Source of the DNA: Staphylococcus delphini
GTDB taxonomy: Bacteria > Bacillota > Bacilli > Staphylococcales > Staphylococcaceae
DNA: 64,000 nucleotides
Direction: 5' to 3'
NCBI RefSeq assembly: GCF_900636325.1
Contig: NZ_LR134263.1
Span: forward strand, 2,480,001-2,544,000
Part shown: positions 16,724 to 25,776 of the stretch, piece by piece
How the letters are laid out: every line of letters starts with the position of its first letter
How positions within the stretch are numbered: position 1 is the first letter of the stretch
The notes under the pieces: model-generated
Told to the model about the DNA's origin: nothing
The model's database searches: none
The model's input: only the letters and a program-made list of their open reading frames with translations
Program-made: the position numbers and the translations under genes

Positions 16724-17569
16724 ATGAAAATTGAAAATCGTATTCAACAAAATCAACATCATTTCACAAAAGTCGACCAGCAAATCGCTCAATTTATTTT
16801 GTCGGTGGATGATCATACGGACTTAGGTGCAATTAATCAGTTAGCGGATGCGATTGGGGTGTCACCTTCTAGTATTACACGCTTTGCACATAAATTAAAT
16901 TACGACAGCTTCCAATCGTTTCGTTTCGCCATCCAACATGAACTGCAAACGGAACCGATTCACAATAGTCCTTCCATTCAAATTTTGCATCAACATTATC
17001 GCGCCATCATGGATCACACGGGTGAATTTCTCGTTGAAGACGATTTGATGTATCTCGTCAACACCATTGAACAGAGTGATAAAATCATTTTTATCGGCAT
17101 TGGCAGCTCAGGATTAAGCGCGCAAGAATTGTACTTTCGCACGTCGCGCATGGGCTTCAACACACTCGCGATTACGGATGCGCATTTAATGACAGTCATC
17201 GGGCACATGTGTCATGGCAATACTACGATCGTCGCATTTACGAATAGTGGTGCTACGAAAGAAATTATGGATAGTTTAAGTCATGGTCGTGAAAACGGGG
17301 CGACTATGATAGCCATTTCTCATTTTCGGACACCTGCACTGGAACAACATTGTCATCGCATCATTATGACCGCCGACCGTAATCAAACACATGATGCTTA
17401 CTTTATTAATTCTCAACTCGCCAATCACTTTATTATTGATTTATTGAGTTACCATTTACTACAAAATAAAGAACGGTTGGCCCATTTCACGTCGAGTTAT
17501 GAACAACTGTTAGCGAAAAGAGCGACCACAACCTATTCACCGCATGATTTTCACCGACTACAAGATTAA
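16724..17569 (+). CDS. MurR/RpiR family transcriptional regulator
   Basis: 281 residues. The N-terminal helix-turn-helix of the RpiR type covers about 1-75 (INQLADAIGVSPSSITRFAHKL). The C-terminal SIS domain carries IFIGIGSSGLSAQELYFR and AFTNSGATKEI, expected to bind a phosphosugar effector. The ATG at 16724 is 6 bp after AGGAGG; the ATG at 16718 touches that site and is unlikely. Divergent from the PTS-nanE-nagB operon, so it probably senses an amino-sugar phosphate and controls that operon. Confidence 0.85.
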   Translation: MKIENRIQQNQHHFTKVDQQIAQFILSVDDHTDLGAINQLADAIGVSPSSITRFAHKLNYDSFQSFRFAIQHELQTEPIHNSPSIQILHQHYRAIMDHTGEFLVEDDLMYLVNTIEQSDKIIFIGIGSSGLSAQELYFRTSRMGFNTLAITDAHLMTVIGHMCHGNTTIVAFTNSGATKEIMDSLSHGRENGATMIAISHFRTPALEQHCHRIIMTADRNQTHDAYFINSQLANHFIIDLLSYHLLQNKERLAHFTSSYEQLLAKRATTTYSPHDFHRLQD

Positions 17570-17639
17570 ACTGAGCAGAGCTATATTAATTTCCAATGAT
17601 TTTTAGTAAAATAGATAGATAATCATAATCAGGAAGGCA

Positions 17640-18008
17640 GTGAATCTTTTGCAACCGATTACAGACGAAGCGGTACAAGCATTACTCGACCAATACGCAA
17701 ATCAACCTGTCTATCTTCACGTTGAAACGACTAATGGCGCTTATGCCAATCATTTCGATCAACGTGTATTCAATGCAGGCACTTTTTTAAGAAACATCCA
17801 AGTCACTTACCAGCATGCACAACTTAAAGGCGGAGAAAAAGACCCTTACCGCGTAGGACTCAAACTTGCCGACCATAGTTGGGTATATGTTCAAGGTTTA
17901 ACACATTATGATGTGACAGAAGACGGGATGTTTTTACTGGCAGGATTCAATTATGAAGGACAGCTTGCGGCAGCACTTGAAATGAGCCACAAGCCTTTTA
18001 AAGCATAG
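17640..18008 (+). CDS. YojF family protein (DUF1806)
   Basis: 122 residues, GTG start after AGGAAGG. It resembles YojF of Bacillus, a small protein encoded directly upstream of the bacillithiol deacetylase BshB2/YojG. The gene here has the same arrangement, 9 bp before bshB2. The function is unproven; a helper or regulator of BshB2 is a context-based guess. No signal peptide or membrane segment is seen. Confidence 0.75.
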   Translation: MNLLQPITDEAVQALLDQYANQPVYLHVETTNGAYANHFDQRVFNAGTFLRNIQVTYQHAQLKGGEKDPYRVGLKLADHSWVYVQGLTHYDVTEDGMFLLAGFNYEGQLAAALEMSHKPFKA

Positions 18009-18017
18009 AAAGGAGTT

Positions 18018-18704
18018 ATGATGATTATGACAACTGAAAGCCATATTCTTGTCATCTTCCCACACCCGGACGATGAGACATTTTCTTCGGCAGGTACGCT
18101 TGCACGTTATATTGATGAAGGTGTGCCAGTGACGTATGCATGTCTGACACTCGGGCAAATGGGACGCAATCTCGGCAACCCACCTTTCGCTACACGTGAA
18201 TCACTGCCAGACATTCGCGAACGTGAACTCGATGACGCCATGAAAGCAATCGGTATTACAGATTTACGTAAAATGGGCTTGCGTGATAAAACTGTGGAAT
18301 TTGAACCCGTGGAAGAAATGGATGCGATGGTGCAATCACTCATCGATGAAACACAACCTTCCACGATTATTTCATTTTATCCCGGTTATGCCGTCCATCC
18401 TGATCATGAAGCAACAGCAGAAGCGGTCGTGAGAACTGTTGGTCGTATGGAGGCATCTCGTCGTCCAAGACTGCAATTAGTCGCATTTAGTAATGACGCC
18501 GTTGAACAGTTGGGCGAACCTGATATCGTCAATGACATTTCAGCTTATCAAGACCGTAAATATGCCGCATTCGAAGCACATCGTTCACAAACGGGACCTT
18601 TCCTTGAGCAACTTGCCAATCCACAAGGTGACGTTTCCGGTGTGCCTAAAGATGCTGCAAACTTTTTAACAACCGAAACATTTTGGACTTATTCATTTAA
18701 ATAA
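18018..18704 (+). CDS. bshB2: Bacillithiol biosynthesis deacetylase BshB2
   Basis: 228 residues of the LmbE-like zinc deacetylase family. It removes acetyl from GlcNAc-malate, or from bacillithiol S-conjugates, in the making and use of the thiol bacillithiol. The metal motif FPHPDDET near the N-terminus and HPDHEAT (about residues 125-131) supply zinc ligands. Several in-frame ATGs (18018, 18021, 18027) follow AAAGGAG, so the exact start is uncertain by up to three codons. Confidence 0.85.
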   Translation: MMIMTTESHILVIFPHPDDETFSSAGTLARYIDEGVPVTYACLTLGQMGRNLGNPPFATRESLPDIRERELDDAMKAIGITDLRKMGLRDKTVEFEPVEEMDAMVQSLIDETQPSTIISFYPGYAVHPDHEATAEAVVRTVGRMEASRRPRLQLVAFSNDAVEQLGEPDIVNDISAYQDRKYAAFEAHRSQTGPFLEQLANPQGDVSGVPKDAANFLTTETFWTYSFK

Positions 18705-18749
18705 ATAACGTATTGCACATGCATGTGACATTTTAGTGGAGGAAGATAC

Positions 18750-19628
18750 ATGACTGAATTCGATTTATCGACACGTGAAGGTCGTTGGAAACATTTTGGT
18801 TCAGTAGATCCTATTAAAGGGTCAAAACCTACAACAAAAGCCGAAATGACCGACCTTCAAAGTACACACAAGAATTTTTTGTTTGAAATAGAAGAAGTAG
18901 GCATTAAAAATCTCGTGTACCCAGTTTGGATTGATCAATATCAAACCGCTGGGAACTTTAGTTTTTCAACAAGCCTGAATAAAGACGAAAAAGGCATTAA
19001 TATGAGCCGTATTTTAGAATCTGTAGAAGCAGAATATGACAACGGTATTCGTCTGGAGTTTGACGCATTAACGCAATTATTAAACCAATTAAAAGGTCGC
19101 ATGAAGCAGCACAGTGCGGGTGTGGATGTCAGTGGTAAGTGGTTCTTTAATCGCTATAGCCCAGTTACACAAATGAAAGCTGTGGGCAGTGCGGATGTGA
19201 CGTTTGGTTTAGCACTAGAAAATGATGCAGTGTCTCGTAAAGAAATCACTATTGAGGCAGCTGTTACGACGCTATGTCCTTGTTCAAAGGAAATCAGTGA
19301 GTATTCTGCACATAACCAACGTGGCATCATTACAGTGAAAGCGTATTTCGATAAAACAGCAACACTACCAGAAGATTATAAAGAAATCATTTTAGATGCG
19401 ATGGAAGCCAATGCTAGCTCCATGTTGTATCCGATTTTAAAACGTCCGGACGAAAAGCGCGTGACAGAACGTGCTTATGAAAATCCGCGTTTTGTGGAAG
19501 ATTTGATTCGTTTAATTGCGGCTGATTTAGTCGAAGTCTCTTGGTTAGAAGGCTTTGATATTGAATGTCGTAACGAAGAATCAATTCACCAACATGACGC
19601 ATTTGCGAAATTAAAGTATCGAAAATAA
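18750..19628 (+). CDS. folE2: GTP cyclohydrolase FolE2
   Basis: 292 residues of the type IB GTP cyclohydrolases, which open GTP to dihydroneopterin triphosphate for folate synthesis. The signature [17 protein letters not shown] with the metal-binding Cys is intact, as is the preceding AAVTTL. GGAGG precedes the ATG. It is followed by its own terminator. No Zur-like palindrome was noticed in the short upstream gap, so constitutive use as the main folate enzyme is likely. Confidence 0.92.
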   Translation: MTEFDLSTREGRWKHFGSVDPIKGSKPTTKAEMTDLQSTHKNFLFEIEEVGIKNLVYPVWIDQYQTAGNFSFSTSLNKDEKGINMSRILESVEAEYDNGIRLEFDALTQLLNQLKGRMKQHSAGVDVSGKWFFNRYSPVTQMKAVGSADVTFGLALENDAVSRKEITIEAAVTTLCPCSKEISEYSAHNQRGIITVKAYFDKTATLPEDYKEIILDAMEANASSMLYPILKRPDEKRVTERAYENPRFVEDLIRLIAADLVEVSWLEGFDIECRNEESIHQHDAFAKLKYRK

Positions 19629-19645
19629 TGGGATTGGATAGATGG

Positions 19646-19679
19646 ACTGGTGAGGTGATAAACACCTTGCCAGTTTTTT
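19646..19679 (+). terminator. Terminator of folE2
   Basis: Stem ACTGG...AGGTG/CACCT...CCAGT followed by six T, directly after folE2. Confidence 0.75.
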
Positions 19680-19716
19680 GTCGTTTTATAGTTCAGTAAA
19701 TTATCAATCATAAAAA

Positions 19717-19750
19717 CCACAACCCCGCTATCTAGTAAGTGAGATTGTGG
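19717..19750 (-). terminator. Terminator of the Cof-type phosphatase gene
   Basis: CCACAA (19717-19722) pairs with TTGTGG (19745-19750), followed on the minus strand by a T run; lies 11 bp past the gene. Confidence 0.5.
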
Positions 19751-19760
19751 TCATATCGTT

Positions 19761-20627
19761 TTATTCTTCTTTCCCTAATGCACGATAGATGGCTTTGGCG
19801 ACACCGCTGTTTTCATTCGAATCTGTCACAAATGTCGCTAAGTCTTTCAATTCTGGCAATGCATTTTCCATCGCGACGGCCACGCCAGCACGTTCTAACA
19901 TCGATTTATCATTTAAGTTATCGCCCACTGCCATCGTGTCCGCCATATCGATACCGAGTTGTTCAGCAATGGCTTGTAAGGCTAACCCTTTTTGTGCATC
20001 AATATGTGTAATTTCAATATTACCGAGTGATGATGAGGACACTGCTAAATTACTGCTTTCTGACAATTTCTTTTTCACACGTTCAATTTTAGCTAAATCT
20101 TTGTCGTACGCTAAAACTTTCATGATCAGTTCGCCTGGTACGGATTCGATTTCGTCATAATTATCAACGACTTTCAACGTCCCCAAATCGATACGGTGTT
20201 GGATATGTTTTCTAATTTTCGCTTCATCGCCTTGTTGACCAGAATGTTTCGCAATGTCTAAATAAATAGCTAAGTCTTTCTCTGGGTCTTCTGTATAAAT
20301 ACCAAAGTTCGTATAGACTTGATAGTACATATTTTCATCGTTTAATGTTTGACGAATGCGTTGATATAAGCCATGATTCAAACTCGACGTATGGACGATA
20401 TCGAAACTTTCATCACGTACTTCTGCACCATTCAAACAAATATACGGTACTTTTAAACCTGTCGCTGCAATAGGATCATTCGCTTCATAAAACGCACGAC
20501 CTGTCGCAATAACAACTGTAATCCCTTGAGACTGGGCATATTGAATCGCCTCTATATTTTCTTTGGATACTTCATGAGCCGCATTCAGTAACGTGCCATC
20601 CATATCTGTTGCTATCAGTTTAACCAT
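19761..20627 (-). CDS. Cof-type HAD hydrolase (sugar phosphatase-like)
   Basis: 288 residues, haloacid dehalogenase fold with a large C2-type cap. Motif I DMDGTLL at about 8-14 has the nucleophile Asp8. Motif II VVIATGRAF, a Lys in GLALQAIAEQLGI, and motif IV VGDNLNDKSML complete the active site. It should dephosphorylate a small phosphometabolite in the cytosol; YidA-like members act on sugar phosphates. The exact substrate is not predictable. Single-gene unit with its own terminator. Confidence 0.85.
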   Translation of the reverse strand: MVKLIATDMDGTLLNAAHEVSKENIEAIQYAQSQGITVVIATGRAFYEANDPIAATGLKVPYICLNGAEVRDESFDIVHTSSLNHGLYQRIRQTLNDENMYYQVYTNFGIYTEDPEKDLAIYLDIAKHSGQQGDEAKIRKHIQHRIDLGTLKVVDNYDEIESVPGELIMKVLAYDKDLAKIERVKKKLSESSNLAVSSSSLGNIEITHIDAQKGLALQAIAEQLGIDMADTMAVGDNLNDKSMLERAGVAVAMENALPELKDLATFVTDSNENSGVAKAIYRALGKEE

Positions 20628-20767
20628 CTTTATCCCTCTCTCAGTTCTTTTCTCTCGTTCATCTGTCTCTCATAAAATATAAACTCATTTTATCAAAGTT
20701 AGCTAGGGAAGTATCGCAAAGTGAATTAACTCCTCTACTCATATAAAGAAAAACCACCTCATATGAC

Positions 20768-21247
<480 letters not shown>

Positions 21248-21309
21248 TTAGCCTCACTTATGTTAAAATTTTTAGTACTGGTTAAAATAAATGATATGGA
21301 GCGAAAAAT

Positions 21310-21933
21310 ATGAAAAAACCGTTTATCGCAATTGAAGGTCCGATAGGCGTTGGCAAATCTTCATTAGCACATCAGTTGAGTCAATCTTATCACTTTTATG
21401 AAGCGAAAGAAATCGTCGGCGAAAACCCTTATTTATCAGACTTTTACACTGATATTTCAAAATGGAGCTTTCAAACTGAGATGTTCTTTTTATGCCACCG
21501 CTACAAAGATTATCAAGACCTTGCAGAACATACAGATGGTATTGTCAGTGACTATCATATATATAAAAACAAAATATTTGCACGTAATACTTTGAATGAC
21601 ACAGAATATGATAAATTTTCAAGAATTTATGACATTTTAACTGAAGATCTCATCTCACCGGATTTTACGGTCATTTTAGATGCAGATTTAAGTGTGCTCA
21701 AACGACGCATCGCCAAACGTGATCGTAGTTTTGAAGCCCATATTCAAGACAGTTATCTACTAAAACTTAAAGAAGACTATGCAAATTACTACAATTCTTT
21801 AAAAAATGAAGGACATGCGGTGTTGTGGATTGATACGACAAACCTTGATTTTGTCCAAAATGAAGCAGATTATGCGTATGTATTTAATCAAATTAATGAA
21901 CTAATCGGAGGCCATGAACATGAATCAATATGA
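21310..21933 (+). CDS. Deoxyadenosine/deoxyguanosine kinase family protein
   Basis: 207 residues of the deoxynucleoside kinase family, which phosphorylates salvaged deoxynucleosides. P-loop GPIGVGKSS at about 10-18, and a lid region with KRRIAKRDRSFE. It overlaps the following paralogue by 14 bp, forming a two-gene kinase operon as in other staphylococci and bacilli (dGK/dCK arrangement). Which of the two prefers deoxyguanosine cannot be settled by reading; the assignment follows the usual gene order. Confidence 0.82.
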   Translation: MKKPFIAIEGPIGVGKSSLAHQLSQSYHFYEAKEIVGENPYLSDFYTDISKWSFQTEMFFLCHRYKDYQDLAEHTDGIVSDYHIYKNKIFARNTLNDTEYDKFSRIYDILTEDLISPDFTVILDADLSVLKRRIAKRDRSFEAHIQDSYLLKLKEDYANYYNSLKNEGHAVLWIDTTNLDFVQNEADYAYVFNQINELIGGHEHESI

Positions 21934-22585
21934 TATACCGTCCAACGCTATTATTACTATCGCCGGGACTGTCGGTGTAGGGAAATCTTCTTTAACACGT
22001 GCCATCGCTGAAAAACTCAATTTCAGAACATCTTATGAAAATGTTGAACATAATCCGTATTTAGATAAATTTTATCACGATTTTACACGTTGGAGTTTTC
22101 ACCTACAAATTTACTTTTTAGCTGAACGTTTCAAAGAACAAAAGCGTATGTTTGAATATGGCGGCGGATTTGTTCAAGACCGTTCGATTTATGAAGATGT
22201 CGATATTTTTGCGAAAATGCATGAAGAACAAGGTACGATGTCACCTGAAGATTTCCAAACGTACTCGAACTTGTTTGATGCGATGGTATTAACGCCTTAT
22301 TTCCCTAAACCTGACGTACTCATTTATCTTGAGTCAGATTACGATACCGTGATTGAGCGAATTCAAACGCGTGGCCGTCAAATGGAGATTGAAACGGATC
22401 CTGAATATTGGAAAATGTTATTCCAACGTTATGACGATTGGATTAATCAGTTCAATGCATGTCCAGTCGTGCGCGTGAATATTAAAGAGTACGACTTGTT
22501 TGATGATCCGGAGTCGATTGATGTCGTCTTGAAGAAAATCGAACATGTCATTCATACTTATAGACAAGTCAATCAACGTTCATAA
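21920..22585 (+). CDS. Deoxynucleoside kinase (deoxyadenosine/deoxycytidine type)
   Basis: 221 residues. P-loop GTVGVGKSS near the N-terminus, FVQDRSIYEDVDIF (the DRS motif binding the nucleoside) and TRGRQMEIE in the lid. The ATG at 21920 is 8 nt after GGAGG, better than the ATG at 21914, which is 2 nt away. The start lies inside the preceding kinase gene, indicating translational coupling. Together the pair should cover purine and pyrimidine deoxynucleoside salvage. Confidence 0.83.
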   Translation: MNQYDIPSNAIITIAGTVGVGKSSLTRAIAEKLNFRTSYENVEHNPYLDKFYHDFTRWSFHLQIYFLAERFKEQKRMFEYGGGFVQDRSIYEDVDIFAKMHEEQGTMSPEDFQTYSNLFDAMVLTPYFPKPDVLIYLESDYDTVIERIQTRGRQMEIETDPEYWKMLFQRYDDWINQFNACPVVRVNIKEYDLFDDPESIDVVLKKIEHVIHTYRQVNQRS

Positions 22586-22703
22586 AATTAGGGTAAACGT
22601 ATCTTGATCATTGTAAACACTTCTAAAATCAATATATTAGAAAGATGAAGTCATTTTTGAGCATCTCCGCTTCCATGCTCTCAATGACTCAAATCGCAAA
22701 ATG

Positions 22704-22732
22704 AACAGGCTGGAAGATTTTCCGGCCTGTTT
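22704..22732. terminator. Convergent terminator between dNK operon and HAD gene
   Basis: AACAGGCtGGAA...TTCCgGCCTGTT stem with A/T flanks, able to work on both strands between convergent genes. Confidence 0.7.
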
Positions 22733-22767
22733 CTTTATAGGTATATGAAAGTATCGCTTTTTCCACA

Positions 22768-23466
22768 TTATTTCGCTTTGGCTAACACACTTTCTAACAA
22801 ACCGACATGGTCAATGACGACATCTGCCGCTTCAAACGTTGCCTCTTGTCCTAATCCTGTACGGACGCCTACATTCAGCGCACTTTTCATATTTTGACCG
22901 GTCAACATATCATTATCCGTGTCGCCCACCATTATCACATCTTTCCCACGCACACCGCGATTCCATAACGGCTGAAGCAAACGAATATCTGGCTTCTCAT
23001 ACTGTCCATCATTCGTTGAGATGACCATATCAAATACATCCGTCAATTGCGTTTCTTCCAAAAATTGTGTCACACCCGTATGATTGTCACTCGTTACGAT
23101 ACCTAACGCGTAACCTTGCGCCTTTAAACGTTGCACTAATGCCGCTACACCTTCATACAATTCAATTTCAGGGACACGTTGACTGATGAGCGTTTGACTT
23201 CGTTGCGCAATCCATTCTCCCATCTCTTCATCCGAAAACTGTTGGAAAACCGCAATCAAATCTTTCAATGTTCCCCCGTTCATCACACTATCCTTCTCAA
23301 ATCGCCCCTCTTTAATGCCAATCGCACGATACACCGCTTGTCGACGCTCAAGTTGGAAATGGTCACATACATCATCGACCAGTTGAATTCCGGTTTTCGT
23401 CCAACTCTCATCAAAATGAATCAATGTCCCATCTTTATCAAATAAAATCCACTTCGTTGCATTCAT
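22768..23466 (-). CDS. HAD family phosphatase (phosphoglycolate phosphatase-like)
   Basis: 232 residues with FDKDGTLIHFD (nucleophile Asp near residue 9) at the N-terminus, a helical C1 cap, GIVTSDNHTG as motif II, KPDIRLLQPLW as motif III and MVGDTDNDML as motif IV. It belongs to the Gph/PGPase-like subgroup. Likely a cytosolic house-cleaning phosphatase; the physiological substrate is unknown. It is convergent with the deoxynucleoside kinase operon and divergent from hlb. Confidence 0.82.
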   Translation of the reverse strand: MNATKWILFDKDGTLIHFDESWTKTGIQLVDDVCDHFQLERRQAVYRAIGIKEGRFEKDSVMNGGTLKDLIAVFQQFSDEEMGEWIAQRSQTLISQRVPEIELYEGVAALVQRLKAQGYALGIVTSDNHTGVTQFLEETQLTDVFDMVISTNDGQYEKPDIRLLQPLWNRGVRGKDVIMVGDTDNDMLTGQNMKSALNVGVRTGLGQEATFEAADVVIDHVGLLESVLAKAK

Positions 23467-23626
23467 TCATATGCCTCCGTTCATCTCATTTCTCTCTTTA
23501 TATCAAACTAAAAGTGACAAAAACAACTCAAAAAGACCTTTTTAAATCATTCCGTCACGTCCAACACATTCTTATGTTACAAAATCTTTCTATTAAAGAA
23601 AATAGCATTTCAATATTTATTCAATG

Positions 23627-23642
23627 TTTAACAAACAGTTAA
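23627..23642 (+). promoter_or_regulatory. SaeR-type box upstream of hlb
   Basis: TTTAA-N6-GTTAA, one mismatch from the S. aureus SaeR consensus GTTAA-N6-GTTAA. It sits 33 bp before a -10-like TAAAAT (23676-23681) whose -35 region is poor, as expected for an activated promoter. SaeRS controls hlb in S. aureus, which makes the match plausible. Confidence 0.55.
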
Positions 23643-23702
23643 GAACCATTTAATTTTTTTATTTTATATATGATGTAAAATATAGCAGAAGGAGTGATGA
23701 AC

Positions 23703-24692
23703 ATGAAAAAACTAAAACCAAAAAAACGATTAACATCACTAGTATTAGCCACTACCATGCTTTTAGGTATCATGAACACTGGCGTTAGCCATGCTGCTTC
23801 AGACGAAAATCAACCGGAACTCAAATTAGCAACGCACAATGTTTACATGCTTTCTGGTTATCTTTATCCTAACTGGGGACAAAGTAAGCGTGCAGATTTA
23901 ATTTCAAAAGCAAAATATATACAAGATAACGATGTAGTGATTTTTAATGAAGCATTCTACCCGACTTCAGCAAATCAGCTACTCAATCATTTAAAATCAT
24001 CCTATCCACACCAAACCCCCGTACTCGGTCGTTCATATTCAGGGTGGGATCGTACGGAAGGTCATTATTCAAGTACAACTTTTGAAAATGGTGGTGTTGC
24101 GATTATCAGTAAATACCCAATTAAAGAAAAGATTCAACACGTTTTCCGACATGGCTGTGGTTTTGACAATGACAGCAACAAAGGCTTTGTCTACACAAAA
24201 ATAGAAAAGAACGGAAAATTTGTTCACGTTATCGGTACACATACACAATCTGAAGACTCTCGATGTGGTAGAGGTCAAGACCGAGCAATTAGAGCTGAAC
24301 AAATGAAAGAAATCAGTGACTTTGTTAAAAACAAAAACATCCCTAAAGATGAAGTCGTTTACATTGGCGGAGATATGAATGTAAACAAAAATGCTGGAAA
24401 CGGCGAATTCCAAGACATGTTGAAAAACTTAAATGTTAATGATGTCCTTTACGCAGGTCATTCAAGCACATGGGATCCTCAATCTAACTCAATTGCCAAA
24501 TACAATTATCCACATAGTGCACCAGAATATCTAGACTATATTTTTGTAGATAAAGATCATCGCCAACCTGGCCAACTCATTAACGAAGCTGTAGCTGAAA
24601 AATCACCAACTTGGGATGTTTACAAATTCCCATACCTTTACGTGTATAACGATTACTCTGATCACTATCCAGTAAAAGCGTATAGTAAATAA
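23703..24692 (+). CDS. hlb: Sphingomyelinase C, beta-hemolysin
   Basis: 329 residues, secreted. The Lys-rich start and hydrophobic stretch form a signal peptide cleaved near SHAA-SDEN (about residue 32). The mature part is a DNase I-fold phosphodiesterase. Visible are the Mg-binding Glu in FNEAF, GGDMNVN, and the catalytic His in SDHYPVKAY. The two Cys in HGCGFD and SRCGRG fit the disulfide of S. aureus beta-toxin. It cleaves sphingomyelin in host membranes. The ATG at 23703 is 8 nt from AGAAGGAG and is preferred over ATG 23697 and GTG 23694. No prophage interrupts the gene. Confidence 0.93.
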   Translation: MKKLKPKKRLTSLVLATTMLLGIMNTGVSHAASDENQPELKLATHNVYMLSGYLYPNWGQSKRADLISKAKYIQDNDVVIFNEAFYPTSANQLLNHLKSSYPHQTPVLGRSYSGWDRTEGHYSSTTFENGGVAIISKYPIKEKIQHVFRHGCGFDNDSNKGFVYTKIEKNGKFVHVIGTHTQSEDSRCGRGQDRAIRAEQMKEISDFVKNKNIPKDEVVYIGGDMNVNKNAGNGEFQDMLKNLNVNDVLYAGHSSTWDPQSNSIAKYNYPHSAPEYLDYIFVDKDHRQPGQLINEAVAEKSPTWDVYKFPYLYVYNDYSDHYPVKAYSK

Positions 24693-24787
24693 AAGTAGTC
24701 CTAAAAAATCATTATCTTTAGCTCACGTATATTCAATCACACCTGTTCCTTTCCCGACAACTAAACAGGTAACTCTAATATTTCCAT

Positions 24788-24832
24788 AAAAACCGAGACG
24801 TTCGTCATCCATCGCGATACATCTCGGTTTTT
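24788..24832 (+). terminator. Terminator of hlb
   Basis: AAAACCGAGA...TCTCGGTTTTTT hairpin about 95 bp past hlb. The surrounding 24693-24993 stretch holds no gene; it also contains the first copy of the 51-bp repeat. Confidence 0.65.
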
Positions 24833-24935
24833 TATATGAATCAACTGCACGGCTCATCATACAGCGCTGTTTATAACGGCGTTTCATTCAACACAAAATA
24901 CAAGCGCCCTTCCTCAATCCATTTATGCTACAGTA

Positions 24936-24986
24936 AAAAACTAGAAACCCCTTCATATCAGGATTTCTAGCTTTTGATGGTGATTA
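24936..24986. repeat. 51-bp direct repeat, copy 1 (duplicated ilvE terminator)
   Basis: Identical base for base to 25726-25776, 790 bp away. It contains the hairpin CTAGAAA...TTTCTAG and ends with a TTA that in copy 2 is the ilvE stop codon. It lies immediately past the hicB stop and can terminate hicAB. Confidence 0.9.
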
Positions 24987-24993
24987 ATTCAAC

Positions 24994-25404
24994 TCAATTA
25001 AGACGATGTGAAACTTTATTTTCAATTTCTTCATGAAAGTTATGATATAAACCAGATTGCAATAAAACTATAATGGCAGTATTTTTACTAACATTTTCTC
25101 GTTGCATATATTGATTTAATTGCTTATCTATATGAGAGGGTAGACGTAATGTGAACCTTGTTTGTTCTTCAATTTTTTTAGTAATTGGTTCTGGTATAGG
25201 CGTACCTACATTTAAATTCGCTTCAAACCAATCTTTTTTTATTGTTAAAAGATCATTTACAGCTTTTATTTCTGAATCACCAGTACCAACAAGTCCATCT
25301 AGTTCTTCATATTTAGCTATAAAATATTCACTACCATCATAATCCGTATCCTGCTCTATTTTTAACGTATAAGGTAATTTTAAATAGTAATTTATATCTT
25401 TCAT
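24994..25404 (-). CDS. hicB: HicB-type antitoxin
   Basis: 136 residues. The N-terminal half (about 1-65) is a partial RNase H-like HicB domain (YFIAKYEELDGLVGTGDSEIKAV). The C-terminal part (RFTLRLPSHIDKQLNQYMQRENVSKNTAI) is a ribbon-helix-helix/Arc-like DNA-binding domain. It should neutralise HicA and repress the operon. It overlaps hicA by 4 bp and is second in the operon, as usual for HicAB. The pair is boxed by 51-bp direct repeats, suggesting recent insertion next to ilvE. Confidence 0.87.
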   Translation of the reverse strand: MKDINYYLKLPYTLKIEQDTDYDGSEYFIAKYEELDGLVGTGDSEIKAVNDLLTIKKDWFEANLNVGTPIPEPITKKIEEQTRFTLRLPSHIDKQLNQYMQRENVSKNTAIIVLLQSGLYHNFHEEIENKVSHRLN

Positions 25405-25649
25405 GCTATCACCTTTTCTAAATCTTTTAGTAAAGTTTCAATATGATATTTGCGTATAGGATCTGTAATATTAACTGTTCTCATAGGGATTTCTTTACAT
25501 AAAGGATGTCTATACATCATATGTCCACCCTTACCTCTATGATTCATTACCTCAAAACCGTACTTCCTTAGTAGAGAGATAAAATCTTTTTTATTCACAT
25601 TTCTTGGATTGTTTTTTATTTTCTCTAATATTTTATCACGTTTAGTCAA
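25401..25649 (-). CDS. hicA: HicA-type toxin (mRNA interferase)
   Basis: 82 residues of the dsRBD-like HicA fold. The catalytic His lies in GGHMMYRHP; the family usually has G-[ST]-H-x-x-[FY], so the residue before His is Gly here. It is expected to cleave mRNA when free of HicB. TTG is the likely start, after GGTGG. The N-terminus (KRDKILEKIKNNPRNV) is slightly longer than in minimal HicA proteins. It appears intact and probably functional. Confidence 0.85.
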   Translation of the reverse strand: MTKRDKILEKIKNNPRNVNKKDFISLLRKYGFEVMNHRGKGGHMMYRHPLCKEIPMRTVNITDPIRKYHIETLLKDLEKVIA

Positions 25650-25677
25650 ATAAATGCCACCACCCTAGTGTCACTTA

Positions 25678-25700
25678 TATACCATTACTTTAATAGTATA
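25678..25700. promoter_or_regulatory. Palindromic operator candidate upstream of hicA
   Basis: TATACcATTACTTTAATaGTATA is an imperfect dyad (outer TATAC/GTATA, inner ATT/AAT) about 30 bp upstream of hicA and overlapping the likely -10 region. It fits autoregulation by the HicB DNA-binding domain (inference). Confidence 0.45.
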
Positions 25701-25725
25701 TAAAATAATTTCAAGGCGTAAATGT

Positions 25726-25776
25726 AAAAACTAGAAACCCCTTCATATCAGGATTTCTAGCTTTTGATGGTGATTA
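25726..25776. repeat. 51-bp direct repeat, copy 2 (native ilvE terminator)
   Basis: Perfect copy of 24936-24986. It starts at the ilvE stop codon and contains the ilvE terminator hairpin, so this copy is the original and the other probably arose with the hicAB insertion. Confidence 0.9.

Noticed and set aside
23424..23642. 72-residue plus-strand frame before hlb
   Set aside because: It covers the divergent promoter region and the SaeR-type box; no ribosome binding site and no recognisable motif.
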